From: Amycolatopsis bartoniae
Lineage (GTDB): Bacteria > Actinomycetota > Actinomycetes > Mycobacteriales > Pseudonocardiaceae
DNA length: 64,000 bases
Direction: 5' to 3'
NCBI RefSeq assembly: GCF_014191255.1
Contig: NZ_JACHWH010000001.1
Span: forward strand, 930,001-994,000
Position numbers and translations under genes: made by a program. Shown here in pieces: positions 17,682 to 29,438 of this stretch. Under the pieces are notes generated by a model. That model was given only the letters and a program-made list of their open reading frames with translations, searched no databases and was not told where the DNA came from. The stretch's first letter is position 1. Every line of letters begins with the position of its first letter.

Positions 17682-18503
17682 GTGGAAATCGAGGAGCTGC
17701 GGCGCGCGGCGTTCGGGGACGCTCCGGCGCTGCCGTCCGCGGTGCCGGACTCGCCGCGGGCGAAGCTGCTCGCCGCGATCGTGCTCGGCGCGCAGGGGCG
17801 GTACGCCGCCGCGGCCACCTTGCTCGGCGAGATCGGCCGGGGCCGGGACCCGGTGCTCGCCTCCCTCGCGCTGTCCACGTTCGCCTCGCACCGGCGGCAG
17901 CTAGGCGGGCACCGCGCCGCTTTCGCACGCGATGGTGCGGCGCTGCGGCTCGTCGCCGGGCTCACCGGAGTGGACGACCCGGACGGCCTCGACGCCGCGG
18001 GCGCCCGCGCCGACGCGCTCCTCGGGCTGGCCGCCGACAACCTCGGCGTGGGGCGGCTGCCCGTCGCCCGCCGGTTGCTGGCGCGGGCCGAGCCCCTGGG
18101 CTGGCGTGCGCGGGTGCGCAAGGGCTGGGTCACCGCCGAGATCGAGCTGGCTTCCGGTCGCGCCGCCGACGCCGTCGCGCCCGCCGAGGCGGCGCTGGAC
18201 CTGGCCACCGCCACGGGCGCGCTCCGGCACGTCACCAAGTCCCAGCTGGTGCTGGCCGCCGCGCTCGGCGCGACCGGTGAACGGGAACCAGCGCTGCACC
18301 TCGTCCACGAAGCACTCGGCGTGTCGGAGAAGTTCGCACTACGCTCCCTGAGTTGGCCCGCGGGGCTGCTCGCCGCCGAGCACGACCCGGACGCGCCGGG
18401 ACGGGATCGATCCAGGGTCGACGCGGTACTACACGCTGTGTTACTACGAAGTGATCCGGACGGGAGGCGGCTGGCGCGTGACTCGCCATGGGTGCCGGTG
18501 TGA
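17682..18503 (+). CDS. Conserved helical-repeat (TPR-like) protein, Rv3415c-like
   Basis: About 273 residues, rich in Ala, Leu and Arg, built of repeated helix pairs (for example ARADALLGLAADNLGVGRLPVARRLLARAEPLGWRARVRK split over two repeats). It has no signal peptide or catalytic motif. The position between the whiB3 region and sigD matches Rv3415c of mycobacteria, a conserved protein of unknown function. The start is uncertain: GTG 17682 is leaderless behind TAGGGT, while GTG 17673 would add three residues. A scaffold or signalling role would be a guess. Confidence 0.75.
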   Translation: MEIEELRRAAFGDAPALPSAVPDSPRAKLLAAIVLGAQGRYAAAATLLGEIGRGRDPVLASLALSTFASHRRQLGGHRAAFARDGAALRLVAGLTGVDDPDGLDAAGARADALLGLAADNLGVGRLPVARRLLARAEPLGWRARVRKGWVTAEIELASGRAADAVAPAEAALDLATATGALRHVTKSQLVLAAALGATGEREPALHLVHEALGVSEKFALRSLSWPAGLLAAEHDPDAPGRDRSRVDAVLHAVLLRSDPDGRRLARDSPWVPV

Positions 18504-18644
18504 TGCCGGTTGGAGCAGTCGAGGAGGCCATACCGACATCCGGGCGAAGATCTTCCAAAAAAAGCCACCGGATCGTGTCAAGGTGCGGCCTAAAGCGTCC
18601 GATAGGGGATATGGAAGGTCACCCGGCTGCAGGAAGGAAACCCC

Positions 18645-19241
18645 GTGACTACGGTCTTGATCTGCGACGACCGACGCAGTGTCCGCGAAGGGCTCACCCG
18701 CGTGATGTCTGCTGTCCCCGGCGTCAGTCGCATCGACTGCGTAGCGCACGGTGACGAGTTGCTGGCCAGGTATTCGCGGCAGCCCGTGGACGTCGTCCTC
18801 GTCGGCACCCAGCGCGCGATGCCGGCCGGGGTGGAGGCGACTCGGCGGCTGGTGTCCGCCAATCCCCAGGCGAACGTGATCGTCTTCGGCGCTCCCGACG
18901 ATGCCAGCAGCATCGCCGCGGCCATCGCCGGTGGCGCTCGCGGTTACCTGCGGTGGGACGCCTCTCGCCCCGAGCTCGTGGCCGCGCTCGCACACACGCT
19001 CGCCAGTACGTCGGTCCCGGCGCCGCGCCAGCCCGCGGATCCCGGTGTCCAGCTCACCGAGCGGGAGCTGCAGGTGCTGCGGGGGATGAGCCAGGGGAAG
19101 AGCAACGGCCAGATCGGCCGCGAGCTCTATCTCTCGGAGGACACCGTGAAGACGCACGCGCGGCGGCTGTTCCGCAAGCTCGGCGTCCGGGACCGCGCCC
19201 AGGCGGTCGCGCACGGGTTCCGCCGCGGCCTCGTCTCCTGA
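18645..19241 (+). CDS. bldM: Atypical LuxR-type response regulator, BldM-like
   Basis: 198 residues: a receiver domain (1-120) and a LuxR/FixJ helix-turn-helix (about 132-195; LTERELQVLRGMSQGKSNGQIGRELYLSEDTVKTHARRLFRKLG in two pieces). The C-terminal half closely follows Streptomyces BldM, which is the neighbour of whiD there as here. The acidic pair D8-D9 is present, but the phosphoacceptor position 54 is Gly (VVLVGTQRAMP), so it cannot be phosphorylated in the usual way. BldM-type proteins act as homodimers or with WhiI in development. The start is GTG 18645 with AAGGAA upstream. No sensor kinase is adjacent. Confidence 0.85.
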   Translation: MTTVLICDDRRSVREGLTRVMSAVPGVSRIDCVAHGDELLARYSRQPVDVVLVGTQRAMPAGVEATRRLVSANPQANVIVFGAPDDASSIAAAIAGGARGYLRWDASRPELVAALAHTLASTSVPAPRQPADPGVQLTERELQVLRGMSQGKSNGQIGRELYLSEDTVKTHARRLFRKLGVRDRAQAVAHGFRRGLVS

Positions 19242-19323
19242 ACTGCCGCTGTTGCGAGCATCTTTCATATTGTAAGCTGGCGCAATTCGTTGAATTCTTG
19301 AACACCTGACGTGTTCGCTCGCC

Positions 19324-19352
19324 GGCGTGTCCCGGGCTGCCCGGGGCACGCC
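19324..19352 (+). terminator. Hairpin after the BldM-like gene
   Basis: GGCGTGTCCCGGG and CCCGGGGCACGCC, separated by CTG, form a 13-bp stem with one mismatch, 82 bases after the stop. No U-run. Confidence 0.6.
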
Positions 19353-19454
19353 GAAGGCGACCGTGCACGAGCGATGTCGAGGCCGGGCGGTACGGTGGGC
19401 ATCACCGGTGCGAGGGATGTGGGTTTCGCGCGCCGTCAATTTGTACGCCAACAC

Positions 19455-19480
19455 GTAACGCTGGGACTGTTGTCTGCGAT
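19455..19480 (+). promoter_or_regulatory. Possible SigD-type autoregulatory promoter
   Basis: GTAACGCT (19455-19462), followed after 14 bases by CGAT (19477-19480), resembles the -35 and -10 described for mycobacterial SigD. It overlaps the sigD start codon, which would require initiation from a later GTG (19488) on that transcript. Confidence 0.35.
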
Positions 19481-20051
19481 GGCCACTGTGGGGGACGGAC
19501 TGGAGGAGTCGGTCGCCGCCGCCGTGGAGGGAGATCCTCAGGCGGTGGAGCGGCTGCTTGCCGCCATCCGTCCTTTGGTGGTGCGGTACTGCCGCGCCCG
19601 GGTAGGACGGCAGGAGCGATCGTTCGCTTCGGCAGACGACGTAGCTCAGGAGGTGTGTCTCGCGGTGCTCACGGCCTTGCCTTCGTACCGTGATCAAGGG
19701 CGCCCGTTCCTGGCCTTCGTCTACGGCATCGCCCAGCACAAGGTGGCCGACGCGCATCGTGCCGCCGCCCGCAACCGGGCCGAGCCCGTGGCCGAGCTCC
19801 CCGACGAGATCGAAGGGGACATCGGCCCGGAGCAGCACGCCCTGCAGGGGGAGTTGAACGAGCGGATGGCCCAGCTGCTGCGTGTGCTGCCGGACAAACA
19901 ACGCGAAATCGTGGTGCTGCGAGTGGTCGTGGGACTGTCCGCCGAGGAGACCGCGGAAGCGGTCGACTCGACGCCAGGTGCCGTCCGCGTCGCCCAGCAC
20001 CGAGCGCTCGCGCGGCTCCGCAAGGCGCTGGCGTCCGAGGAGGTGGCCTGA
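19479..20051 (+). CDS. sigD: RNA polymerase sigma factor SigD/ShbA
   Basis: A 190-residue group 4 (ECF) sigma factor. Region 2 (about 30-95) has RPLVVRYCRARVG, SADDVAQEVCLAVLTALPSYRDQGRPFLAFVYGIA and HKVADAHRAA; region 4 (about 130-182) has LPDKQREIVVLRVVVGLSAEETAEAVDSTPGAVRVAQHRALARL. The sequence follows Mycobacterium SigD, the counterpart of Streptomyces ShbA, which drives hrdB transcription. The ATG at 19479 gives the conserved N-terminal helix. Its stop is followed immediately by the anti-sigma gene, so the pair is coupled. Confidence 0.93.
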   Translation: MATVGDGLEESVAAAVEGDPQAVERLLAAIRPLVVRYCRARVGRQERSFASADDVAQEVCLAVLTALPSYRDQGRPFLAFVYGIAQHKVADAHRAAARNRAEPVAELPDEIEGDIGPEQHALQGELNERMAQLLRVLPDKQREIVVLRVVVGLSAEETAEAVDSTPGAVRVAQHRALARLRKALASEEVA

Positions 20052-20993
20052 GTGACCGACCGCGACAGCCGGGACGAGGTCAGACGCGAGCTCGGTGAGT
20101 TCCCGTTCGACGACGAGACCATGAGCGCGTCCCAGGCGGCGTTCGAGGCCGACCTGTCGGCGGTGCACGCCGACGACGCGCTGCTGGACGCGCTCGGCGG
20201 GTCCGATCCCAGGGTGGCCGACGGGCTCGGCGACCAGGAGCTGAACGCGCTGCTGCTGGCGTGGCGGCGTGACATCGACAGCGAACCGCTCGCCGAGCTG
20301 GTGGACACCGACACGGCCGTCACCACGGTGAAGACCGCGGCGCTGGCCCAGCGGCACGGGCAGCGCGCCCGCAAGCGCCGCATCCTGGTGCCGGTCGCGG
20401 TGGCCGCGGCCGTGCTGGCCATCGCGTTCAGCGGCACCGGCATCGCCGCACGGGACGCGCAGCCGGGCGACGCGTTGTGGGGTCTGACGAAGGTCCTGTA
20501 CTCCGACCACGCCCGCTCGGTCGAGGCCGCCTCCGCGGCACGCACCGACCTGCAGCAGGCGAGCATCGCACTGTCCCAGGGCCGGATAGCCGAGGCGCAG
20601 CAGGCGCTCGCCGAGGCGGCGGCCAAGCTGTCGCAGGTGTCCGCGGAGGACAACCTGGCCCAGCTGATGAGCGAGCACCAGCAGCTCACCCAGCTGCTGC
20701 AGAACCCGGCGGCCGCCGTGCCGCCGGTCACGTCCTCGCCGCAGTCGCCCACCACGCTGCCGGTGTCGTCCACCACGTCGACGCCGACCAAGCCGAGCAC
20801 CACGACGTCACCGGAGCCGCCGACGTCCAGCACGCCGACCCCGACGGAGACGCCGACCACGAGCCCGCCCACCACGGAGAGCAGCTCCTCGCCGACGGGG
20901 GATTCGGGCAGCACCATCCGCTACGACTCGTCGTCGGCGGACAGCGGCACCGGCGGGCAGGCGCCCGCGGGCGTCGATCCGAGCGGCGGCTGA
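20052..20993 (+). CDS. rsdA: Anti-sigma-D factor RsdA-like membrane protein
   Basis: A 313-residue single-pass protein encoded directly after sigD. The cytoplasmic N-terminus (1-110) carries an acidic helical segment with DDALLDALGG like the sigma-binding motif of mycobacterial RsdA. A transmembrane segment spans about 111-129. The outer part starts with an alanine-rich helix (125-225) and ends in a Pro/Thr/Ser-rich tail. In mycobacteria RsdA holds SigD and is degraded by ClpP proteases to release it; regulated proteolysis here is inferred. The start GTG 20052 abuts the sigD TGA. Confidence 0.88.
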   Translation: MTDRDSRDEVRRELGEFPFDDETMSASQAAFEADLSAVHADDALLDALGGSDPRVADGLGDQELNALLLAWRRDIDSEPLAELVDTDTAVTTVKTAALAQRHGQRARKRRILVPVAVAAAVLAIAFSGTGIAARDAQPGDALWGLTKVLYSDHARSVEAASAARTDLQQASIALSQGRIAEAQQALAEAAAKLSQVSAEDNLAQLMSEHQQLTQLLQNPAAAVPPVTSSPQSPTTLPVSSTTSTPTKPSTTTSPEPPTSSTPTPTETPTTSPPTTESSSSPTGDSGSTIRYDSSSADSGTGGQAPAGVDPSGG

Positions 20994-21004
20994 ACCAAGC
21001 ACGA

Positions 21005-21038
21005 AAAAGAGGCCCGGCAGGCAAGCCGGGCCTCTTTT
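21005..21038 (+). terminator. Bidirectional terminator after rsdA
   Basis: 14-bp arms (21005-21018 and 21025-21038) have A- and T-runs on the two sides. It lies between rsdA and the convergent DUF5319 gene. Confidence 0.9.
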
Positions 21039-21047
21039 CGTGGTCTG

Positions 21048-23028
<1,981 letters not shown>

Positions 23029-23031
23029 CGG

Positions 23032-24192
23032 GTGAGCACAGACACGAGAGGGGATCCGCACGTGCGGGATCTGGTCGAGATCGGCATGGGGCGTACCGCG
23101 CGGCGGGCGTACGACCTCGACGACGTGGAGATCGTCCCGTCGCGCCGGACGCGTTCGTCCGCGGTGGTGTCCACCGCCTGGCAGATCGACGCGTACCGGT
23201 TCGACCTGCCGCTCGTCACGCACCCGACGGACGCGATCGTCTCGCCGTCGACAGCGGTGCAGGTGGGCGAGCTCGGCGGGCTGGGCGTGCTCAACGCCGA
23301 GGGCCTGTGGTCGCGGCACGCGAACGTCGAGCAGGTGATGGGACGGCTGCTCGACGCGACGAAGGACGAGGACCCGACGGCGCTGGTGCGGCTGCTGCAG
23401 GAGCTGCACTCCGCGCCCGTGCAGCCCGAGCTGCTCGCCGAGGCGCTGGGCAAGGTCCGCGAGTCCGGGGTCACGGTCGCGGCGCGGGTGAGCCCGCAGC
23501 GCGCGGCGCAGCTGACGCCGCACCTGATCGCGGCGGGCGTGGAGATCCTGGTCGTGCAGGGCACGATCATCTCGGCCGAGCACGTGTCCGGTGACGCGGA
23601 CCCGCTCGACCTGAAGGAGTTCATCGGCGGTCTCGACGTGCCGGTGATCGCGGGCGGCACGGCCGACTACCGCACGGCCATGCACCTCATGCGCACCGGC
23701 GCGGCGGGCGTCATCGTCGGCCACGGCTACACGCCGGGCATCACGAGCACCGACCGCGTGCTGGGGATCGGCGTGCCGATGGCCACGGCGATCATCGACG
23801 CGGCGGCCGCGCGGCGCGACTACCTCGACGAGACGGGCGGGCGTTACGTGCACGTCCTCGCCGACGGCGGCATGACCTCTTCGGGTGACATCGCGAAGGC
23901 GATCGCATGCGGGGCGGACGCAGTGATGCTGGGCGCGCCGCTGGCCGCGGCGGCCGAGGCGCCGGGGCACGGGCTGTACTGGACGGCGGCGGCCGCACAC
24001 CCGTCGCTGCCGCGCTCGCGCGTCGCCGCGGGCCCGGACTTCGAGGTCGACCTGAAGACGCTGCTCTTCGGCCCCTCCTCGGACGCCGAGGGCGCGATGA
24101 ACCTGTTCGGCGCGCTGCGCCGCGCGATGGCGAAGACCGGCTACTCGGACCTCAAGGAGTTCCAGCGGGTCGGGCTCACCGTCCGGCGCTAA
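23032..24192 (+). CDS. guaB3: GuaB3 family IMP dehydrogenase-related protein
   Basis: About 386 residues (GTG 23032), or 376 if GTG 23062 is used. It has the IMPDH barrel but no CBS domains and no SxCxTR catalytic loop. Diagnostic segments are VEIGMGRTARRAYDLDDVEIVPSRRTRS, LRTGAAGVIVG-like phosphate loops and [25 protein letters not shown]. The family is always next to guaB2 in actinobacteria. It has been proposed to act as a GMP reductase rather than an IMP dehydrogenase; that activity cannot be confirmed from sequence alone. Confidence 0.9.
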   Translation: MSTDTRGDPHVRDLVEIGMGRTARRAYDLDDVEIVPSRRTRSSAVVSTAWQIDAYRFDLPLVTHPTDAIVSPSTAVQVGELGGLGVLNAEGLWSRHANVEQVMGRLLDATKDEDPTALVRLLQELHSAPVQPELLAEALGKVRESGVTVAARVSPQRAAQLTPHLIAAGVEILVVQGTIISAEHVSGDADPLDLKEFIGGLDVPVIAGGTADYRTAMHLMRTGAAGVIVGHGYTPGITSTDRVLGIGVPMATAIIDAAAARRDYLDETGGRYVHVLADGGMTSSGDIAKAIACGADAVMLGAPLAAAAEAPGHGLYWTAAAAHPSLPRSRVAAGPDFEVDLKTLLFGPSSDAEGAMNLFGALRRAMAKTGYSDLKEFQRVGLTVRR

Positions 24193-24234
24193 CCCATCGG
24201 TAACTTACTCCTGGTCAGGAACGCTGTCCGGCGT

Positions 24235-24240
24235 TACAGT
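24235..24240 (+). promoter_or_regulatory. Leaderless -10 box for choD
   Basis: TACAGT lies exactly 7 bases before GTG 24248. Confidence 0.55.
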
Positions 24241-24247
24241 TTTATGT

Positions 24248-25957
24248 GTGACCGCGGGTAACAGCAGTGCAGCTGACTATGACGTGATCGTGGTCGGGTC
24301 GGGCTTCGGCGGCAGCGTCGCGGCCCTCCGGCTCACGGAGAAGGGCTACCGGGTGGCCGTCGTGGAGGCGGGCCGCCGGTTCGCCGACGACGAGTTCGCC
24401 AAGACGTCCTGGGACCTCAAGCGGTACCTGTGGGCGCCGGCGCTGGGCTGTTTCGGCATCCAGCGCATCCACCTGCTCAACGACGTCATGGTGCTGGCCG
24501 GTGCCGGGGTCGGCGGCGGTTCGCTGGTGTACGCGAACACGCTGTACCGGCCGCTCAAGCCGTTCTACCGGGACAGGCAGTGGGCGCACATCACGGACTG
24601 GGAGTCCGAGCTCGCCCCGCACTACGACCAGGCGAGCCGCATGCTCGGCGTCGTCACCAACCCGACGGTGACGCCGTCGGACGAGGTCATGCGCAAGGTG
24701 GCGCGGGACATGGGCGTCGAGGACTCGTTCCACGCCACGCCCGTCGGGGTCTACTTCGGCAAGCCGGGCGAGCAGGTGGCGGACCCGTACTTCGGCGGCG
24801 CCGGTCCGACGCGCGTGGGCTGCACCGAATGCGGTTCGTGCATGACAGGCTGCCGCGTCGGGGCGAAGAACACGCTGGTCAAGAACTACCTGTACCTCGC
24901 CGAGCAGGGCGGCGCGCACGTCATCCCGCTGACCACCGTGGACGCGGTGCGCCCGCAGCCCGACGGCTCGTGGGTGGTCGACGTCCGCAAGACCGGCACG
25001 AAGTCGAAGCGGTTCCGCGGCAGCCTCACCGCCGGGCAGGTCGTGCTCGCGGCCGGCACGTGGGGCACGCAGCAGCTGCTGCACCGGATGCGTGACGAGA
25101 AGGTGCTGCCGAAGCTGTCGCCGCGGTTCGGTGAGCTGACGCGCACCAACTCCGAGGCGATCATCGGCGCCGGGCGGCTCAAGGTCGACCCGGAGCAGAA
25201 CTTCAGCCGGGGCGTGGCCATCACGTCGTCGATCCACCCCGACGAGAACACCCACATCGAGCCGGTCCGCTACGGCAAGGGCAGCAACGCGATGAGCCTG
25301 CTGCAGACCATCGCCACCGACGGCTCGCTGCCGACGCCGCGTTGGCGGCAGATGATCGGGACCCTGCTGAAGCACCCGGTGCAGTCGCTGAAGCTGCTCA
25401 ACGGCTACCGGTGGAGCGAGCGGACGGTCATCCTGCTGGTGATGCAGAGCCTGGACAACTCGATCACGACGTACACCAAGCGCGGGCTGTTCGGGCGGCG
25501 GAAGTACACCTCGAAGCAGGGCCACGGCAAGCCGAACCCGTCGTTCATCCCCGCCGGGCACGAGGCGAACCTGCGCACGGCCGAGCACATCGGCGGCGTC
25601 GCGGGCGGCACGTGGGGCGAGATCTTCGACATCCCGCTGACGGCGCACTTCATCGGCGGCGCGCCCATCGGCACCGACGCGAGCGACGGCGTGATCGACC
25701 CCTACCACCGCGTGTTCGCGTACCCGACGCTGTCCATTGTGGACGGTACCGCGATCACGGCGAACCTCGGCGTGAACCCGTCGCTGACGATCACCGCGCA
25801 GGCCGAGCGCGCGTTCTCCTTCTGGCCCAACAAGGGCGAGGCCGACCCGCGGCCGCCGCAGGAGGAGGGCTACCGCAGGCTGGAGCCGGTGGCGCCGAAG
25901 AACCCGGCAGTGCCGGCGGAGGCGCCCGCCGCGCTGCGCCTGCCGTTGGTCGGTTGA
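24248..25957 (+). CDS. choD: GMC-family FAD oxidoreductase, ChoD (cholesterol oxidase-like)
   Basis: A 569-residue flavoprotein. The FAD motif VVGSGFGGSVAALRL is near residue 15, the GMC glycine-rich segment AGAGVGGGSLVYAN near 90, and the C-terminal block DGTAITANLGVNPSLTITAQAERA is the family's second FAD-binding region. It has the same location after guaB3 as Mycobacterium choD (Rv3409c). A cysteine cluster CTECGSCMTGC near residue 197 is shared by a subgroup of these enzymes. Steroid oxidation is assigned by homology; the mycobacterial enzyme has only weak cholesterol oxidase activity. No signal peptide is seen. Confidence 0.88.
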   Translation: MTAGNSSAADYDVIVVGSGFGGSVAALRLTEKGYRVAVVEAGRRFADDEFAKTSWDLKRYLWAPALGCFGIQRIHLLNDVMVLAGAGVGGGSLVYANTLYRPLKPFYRDRQWAHITDWESELAPHYDQASRMLGVVTNPTVTPSDEVMRKVARDMGVEDSFHATPVGVYFGKPGEQVADPYFGGAGPTRVGCTECGSCMTGCRVGAKNTLVKNYLYLAEQGGAHVIPLTTVDAVRPQPDGSWVVDVRKTGTKSKRFRGSLTAGQVVLAAGTWGTQQLLHRMRDEKVLPKLSPRFGELTRTNSEAIIGAGRLKVDPEQNFSRGVAITSSIHPDENTHIEPVRYGKGSNAMSLLQTIATDGSLPTPRWRQMIGTLLKHPVQSLKLLNGYRWSERTVILLVMQSLDNSITTYTKRGLFGRRKYTSKQGHGKPNPSFIPAGHEANLRTAEHIGGVAGGTWGEIFDIPLTAHFIGGAPIGTDASDGVIDPYHRVFAYPTLSIVDGTAITANLGVNPSLTITAQAERAFSFWPNKGEADPRPPQEEGYRRLEPVAPKNPAVPAEAPAALRLPLVG

Positions 25958-25961
25958 GACT

Positions 25962-26008
25962 TCCGCCCGCTGTGCCGCCACCGGGGTGGGGGTGGCACAG
26001 CGGGCGGA
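25962..26008. terminator. Bidirectional terminator between choD and the aldehyde dehydrogenase gene
   Basis: 15-bp perfect arms (25962-25976, 25994-26008) sit between two convergent genes. Confidence 0.88.
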
Positions 26009-26015
26009 TCCCTCG

Positions 26016-27461
26016 TTACAGCTCGACGCCGGTGAACACCGTGACACGCTCCTCGGTGAGGTCGTGCATCGCGGCGAGCACGCCCTCGCGGCCCACGCCG
26101 GAGCCCTTGACCCCGCCGTACGGCATCTGGTCGGCCCGGTAGGACGGCACGTCGCCGACGATGACGCCGCCGACCTCCAGCTCGGCCGACGCGCGGAACG
26201 CCAGCTGCACGTCGCGGGTGAACACCCCGGCCTGCAGTCCGTACGCCGAGGCGTTCACCGCGGCGAAAGCCTCGTCCGCACTGTCCACAACGGACACCGC
26301 GAGCACCGGGCCGAAAATCTCCTCCGCCCACGCCTTCGCGTTCGCCGGGACGTCGGTGAGGACCGTCGGCTCCACCGTTGCGCCCTTGCGCGAACCGCCG
26401 GTGAGCACCTTCGCGCCACCCGCGGCGGCCTCCTCGACCCAGGCGACGATGCGCTCGGCGGCGGCCTCGTCCACCACCGGGCCGACGTCGACCGTCGTGT
26501 CGTACGGGTCGCCCGTCTTCAACGCGCGCACGGCTTCGACCAGTGCGGGCACGAACTCGTCCGCGGCCGAGCGCTCGACGAGAACGCGCTGCACGGCGAT
26601 GCACGACTGCCCGGCCTGGTAGTTGCCGAACGTCGCGATGCGCGCCGCCGCACCCGCGAGGTCCGGCCAGTCCGCCAGCACGACCGCCGCCGCGTTGCCG
26701 CCCAGCTCCAGCACGACGTGCTTGCGTGGCGCGGCCTCCGCGAGCGACCAGCCCACGGGACCCGAACCGGTGAACGACACGACGGGCAGGCGCGGGTCGG
26801 CGACGAGCTTCGCCGTGTCCTCGTTGCCCAGCGGCAGCACGGAGAACGCGCCCTCGGGCAGGTCCGTCTCGGCGAGGATCTCGCCGAGGATGAGCGCGGA
26901 CAGCGGGGTGCGCGGCGCGGGCTTGACGAGGATCGGCGCGCCGACCGCCAGCGACGGCGCGACCTTGTGGGCCACCAGGTTCAGCGGGAAGTTGAACGGC
27001 GCGATGCCCAGCACGGGCCCGCGCGGTACGCGCCGCACCATCGCCAGTCGTCCCTCGCCGCCGGCGTCGGTGTCCAGCCGCTGCAGGTCGCCGGTGAACC
27101 GCCGGGCCTCCTCCGCGGCGATGCGGAACACGGAGATCGCGCGCTTCACCTCGACCTCGGCCCACTTGAACGGCTTGCCGTTCTCGGCGGTGATGACCTC
27201 GGCCAGCTCCTCGGCGCGCTCCGCGAGCCCGCGGGAGACGTGGTCCAGCGCCGCGGCGCGCACGTGCGCGGGCGAGCGGCGGAACTCGGGCGCGACGGCC
27301 ACCGCCGCGGCGACGGCACGCTCGACCTGCTCGGGCCCGGGCACGGCGACGGTCGCCACCTCGCTGCCGTCGAACGGGTGGGTGACTTCGAGCGTGCCGC
27401 TGCCCTGCTCCGCCCGGCCGGCGATCCACGCGGGCCGGGGCTCCGGAGTGATGGTGTCCAT
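26016..27461 (-). CDS. NAD(P)-dependent aldehyde dehydrogenase
   Basis: A 481-residue ALDH-superfamily enzyme. The catalytic nucleophile is Cys287 in GQSCIAVQRV and the general base Glu252 is in LELGGNAAAV. The cofactor site includes APFNFPLNL and FTGSGPVGW, and EEIFGPVLAV near the C-terminus is standard. Sequence features are closest to non-phosphorylating glyceraldehyde-3-phosphate or lactaldehyde-dehydrogenase-like members; the substrate is open. The ATG at 27461 has GGGAGGT directly upstream and TACCGT 7 bases away. It is divergent from guaA and convergent with choD. Confidence 0.9.
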   Translation of the reverse strand: MDTITPEPRPAWIAGRAEQGSGTLEVTHPFDGSEVATVAVPGPEQVERAVAAAVAVAPEFRRSPAHVRAAALDHVSRGLAERAEELAEVITAENGKPFKWAEVEVKRAISVFRIAAEEARRFTGDLQRLDTDAGGEGRLAMVRRVPRGPVLGIAPFNFPLNLVAHKVAPSLAVGAPILVKPAPRTPLSALILGEILAETDLPEGAFSVLPLGNEDTAKLVADPRLPVVSFTGSGPVGWSLAEAAPRKHVVLELGGNAAAVVLADWPDLAGAAARIATFGNYQAGQSCIAVQRVLVERSAADEFVPALVEAVRALKTGDPYDTTVDVGPVVDEAAAERIVAWVEEAAAGGAKVLTGGSRKGATVEPTVLTDVPANAKAWAEEIFGPVLAVSVVDSADEAFAAVNASAYGLQAGVFTRDVQLAFRASAELEVGGVIVGDVPSYRADQMPYGGVKGSGVGREGVLAAMHDLTEERVTVFTGVEL

Positions 27462-27468
27462 ACCTCCC

Positions 27469-27474
27469 ACGGTA
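27469..27474 (-). promoter_or_regulatory. -10 box of the aldehyde dehydrogenase gene
   Basis: TACCGT (minus strand) lies 7 bases before the ATG; the intervening GGGAGGT would be the whole leader. Confidence 0.5.
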
Positions 27475-27610
27475 GATCGTGGCGAAGCGCGGGGGCGCGC
27501 GGCGGCGCTCGGTTCACGCCGACGCCACCCGCTGCTGGCCCGGGGGCGGGGTGGCACAGCTCACCTGGGACGATAGGGGTGTCGTCTTGTCGCCCCCGAG
27601 GAGGTTCCGG

Positions 27611-29167
<1,557 letters not shown>

Positions 29168-29170
29168 CGC

Positions 29171-29205
29171 ACGAAGGGCCGGTCCACAGTGGACCGGCCC
29201 TTCGT
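29171..29205 (+). terminator. Terminator of guaA
   Basis: A 17-bp perfect inverted repeat (29171-29187 and 29189-29205) lies 3 bases after the guaA stop. Its centre is the palindrome GTCCACAGTGGAC. Confidence 0.88.
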
Positions 29206-29213
29206 GGTTCCCC

Positions 29214-29438
29214 CTAGTCCCTGCGTCCTCCACGCAGGGAAGCACCGAGCATGAGCACCCCGAACAGGATCGCGCCGCCCGCCAATACCCATCGCAGGTC
29301 GAACGACGGGAGCCACGTCGCGCCGTCCGTCAGGGTGTACGCCGACGCGAACAGCGTCGCGACTCCGATCAGCAGGGTGAACACGTCGACCCCGCGGCGG
29401 CGCGGCCGCTGGTCCGTCGTCTCGTCGTACTCAGCCAC
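29214..29438 (-). CDS. Small membrane protein coupled to the PspC gene
   Basis: 74 residues with a polar, basic N-terminus (DETTDQRPRRRGVDV), two predicted membrane helices (about 19-36 and 49-66) and a basic tail. The GTG start overlaps the end of the upstream PspC gene by eight bases, so it is translationally coupled and probably works with it. I do not recognise a family. Confidence 0.75.
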   Translation of the reverse strand: MAEYDETTDQRPRRRGVDVFTLLIGVATLFASAYTLTDGATWLPSFDLRWVLAGGAILFGVLMLGASLRGGRRD

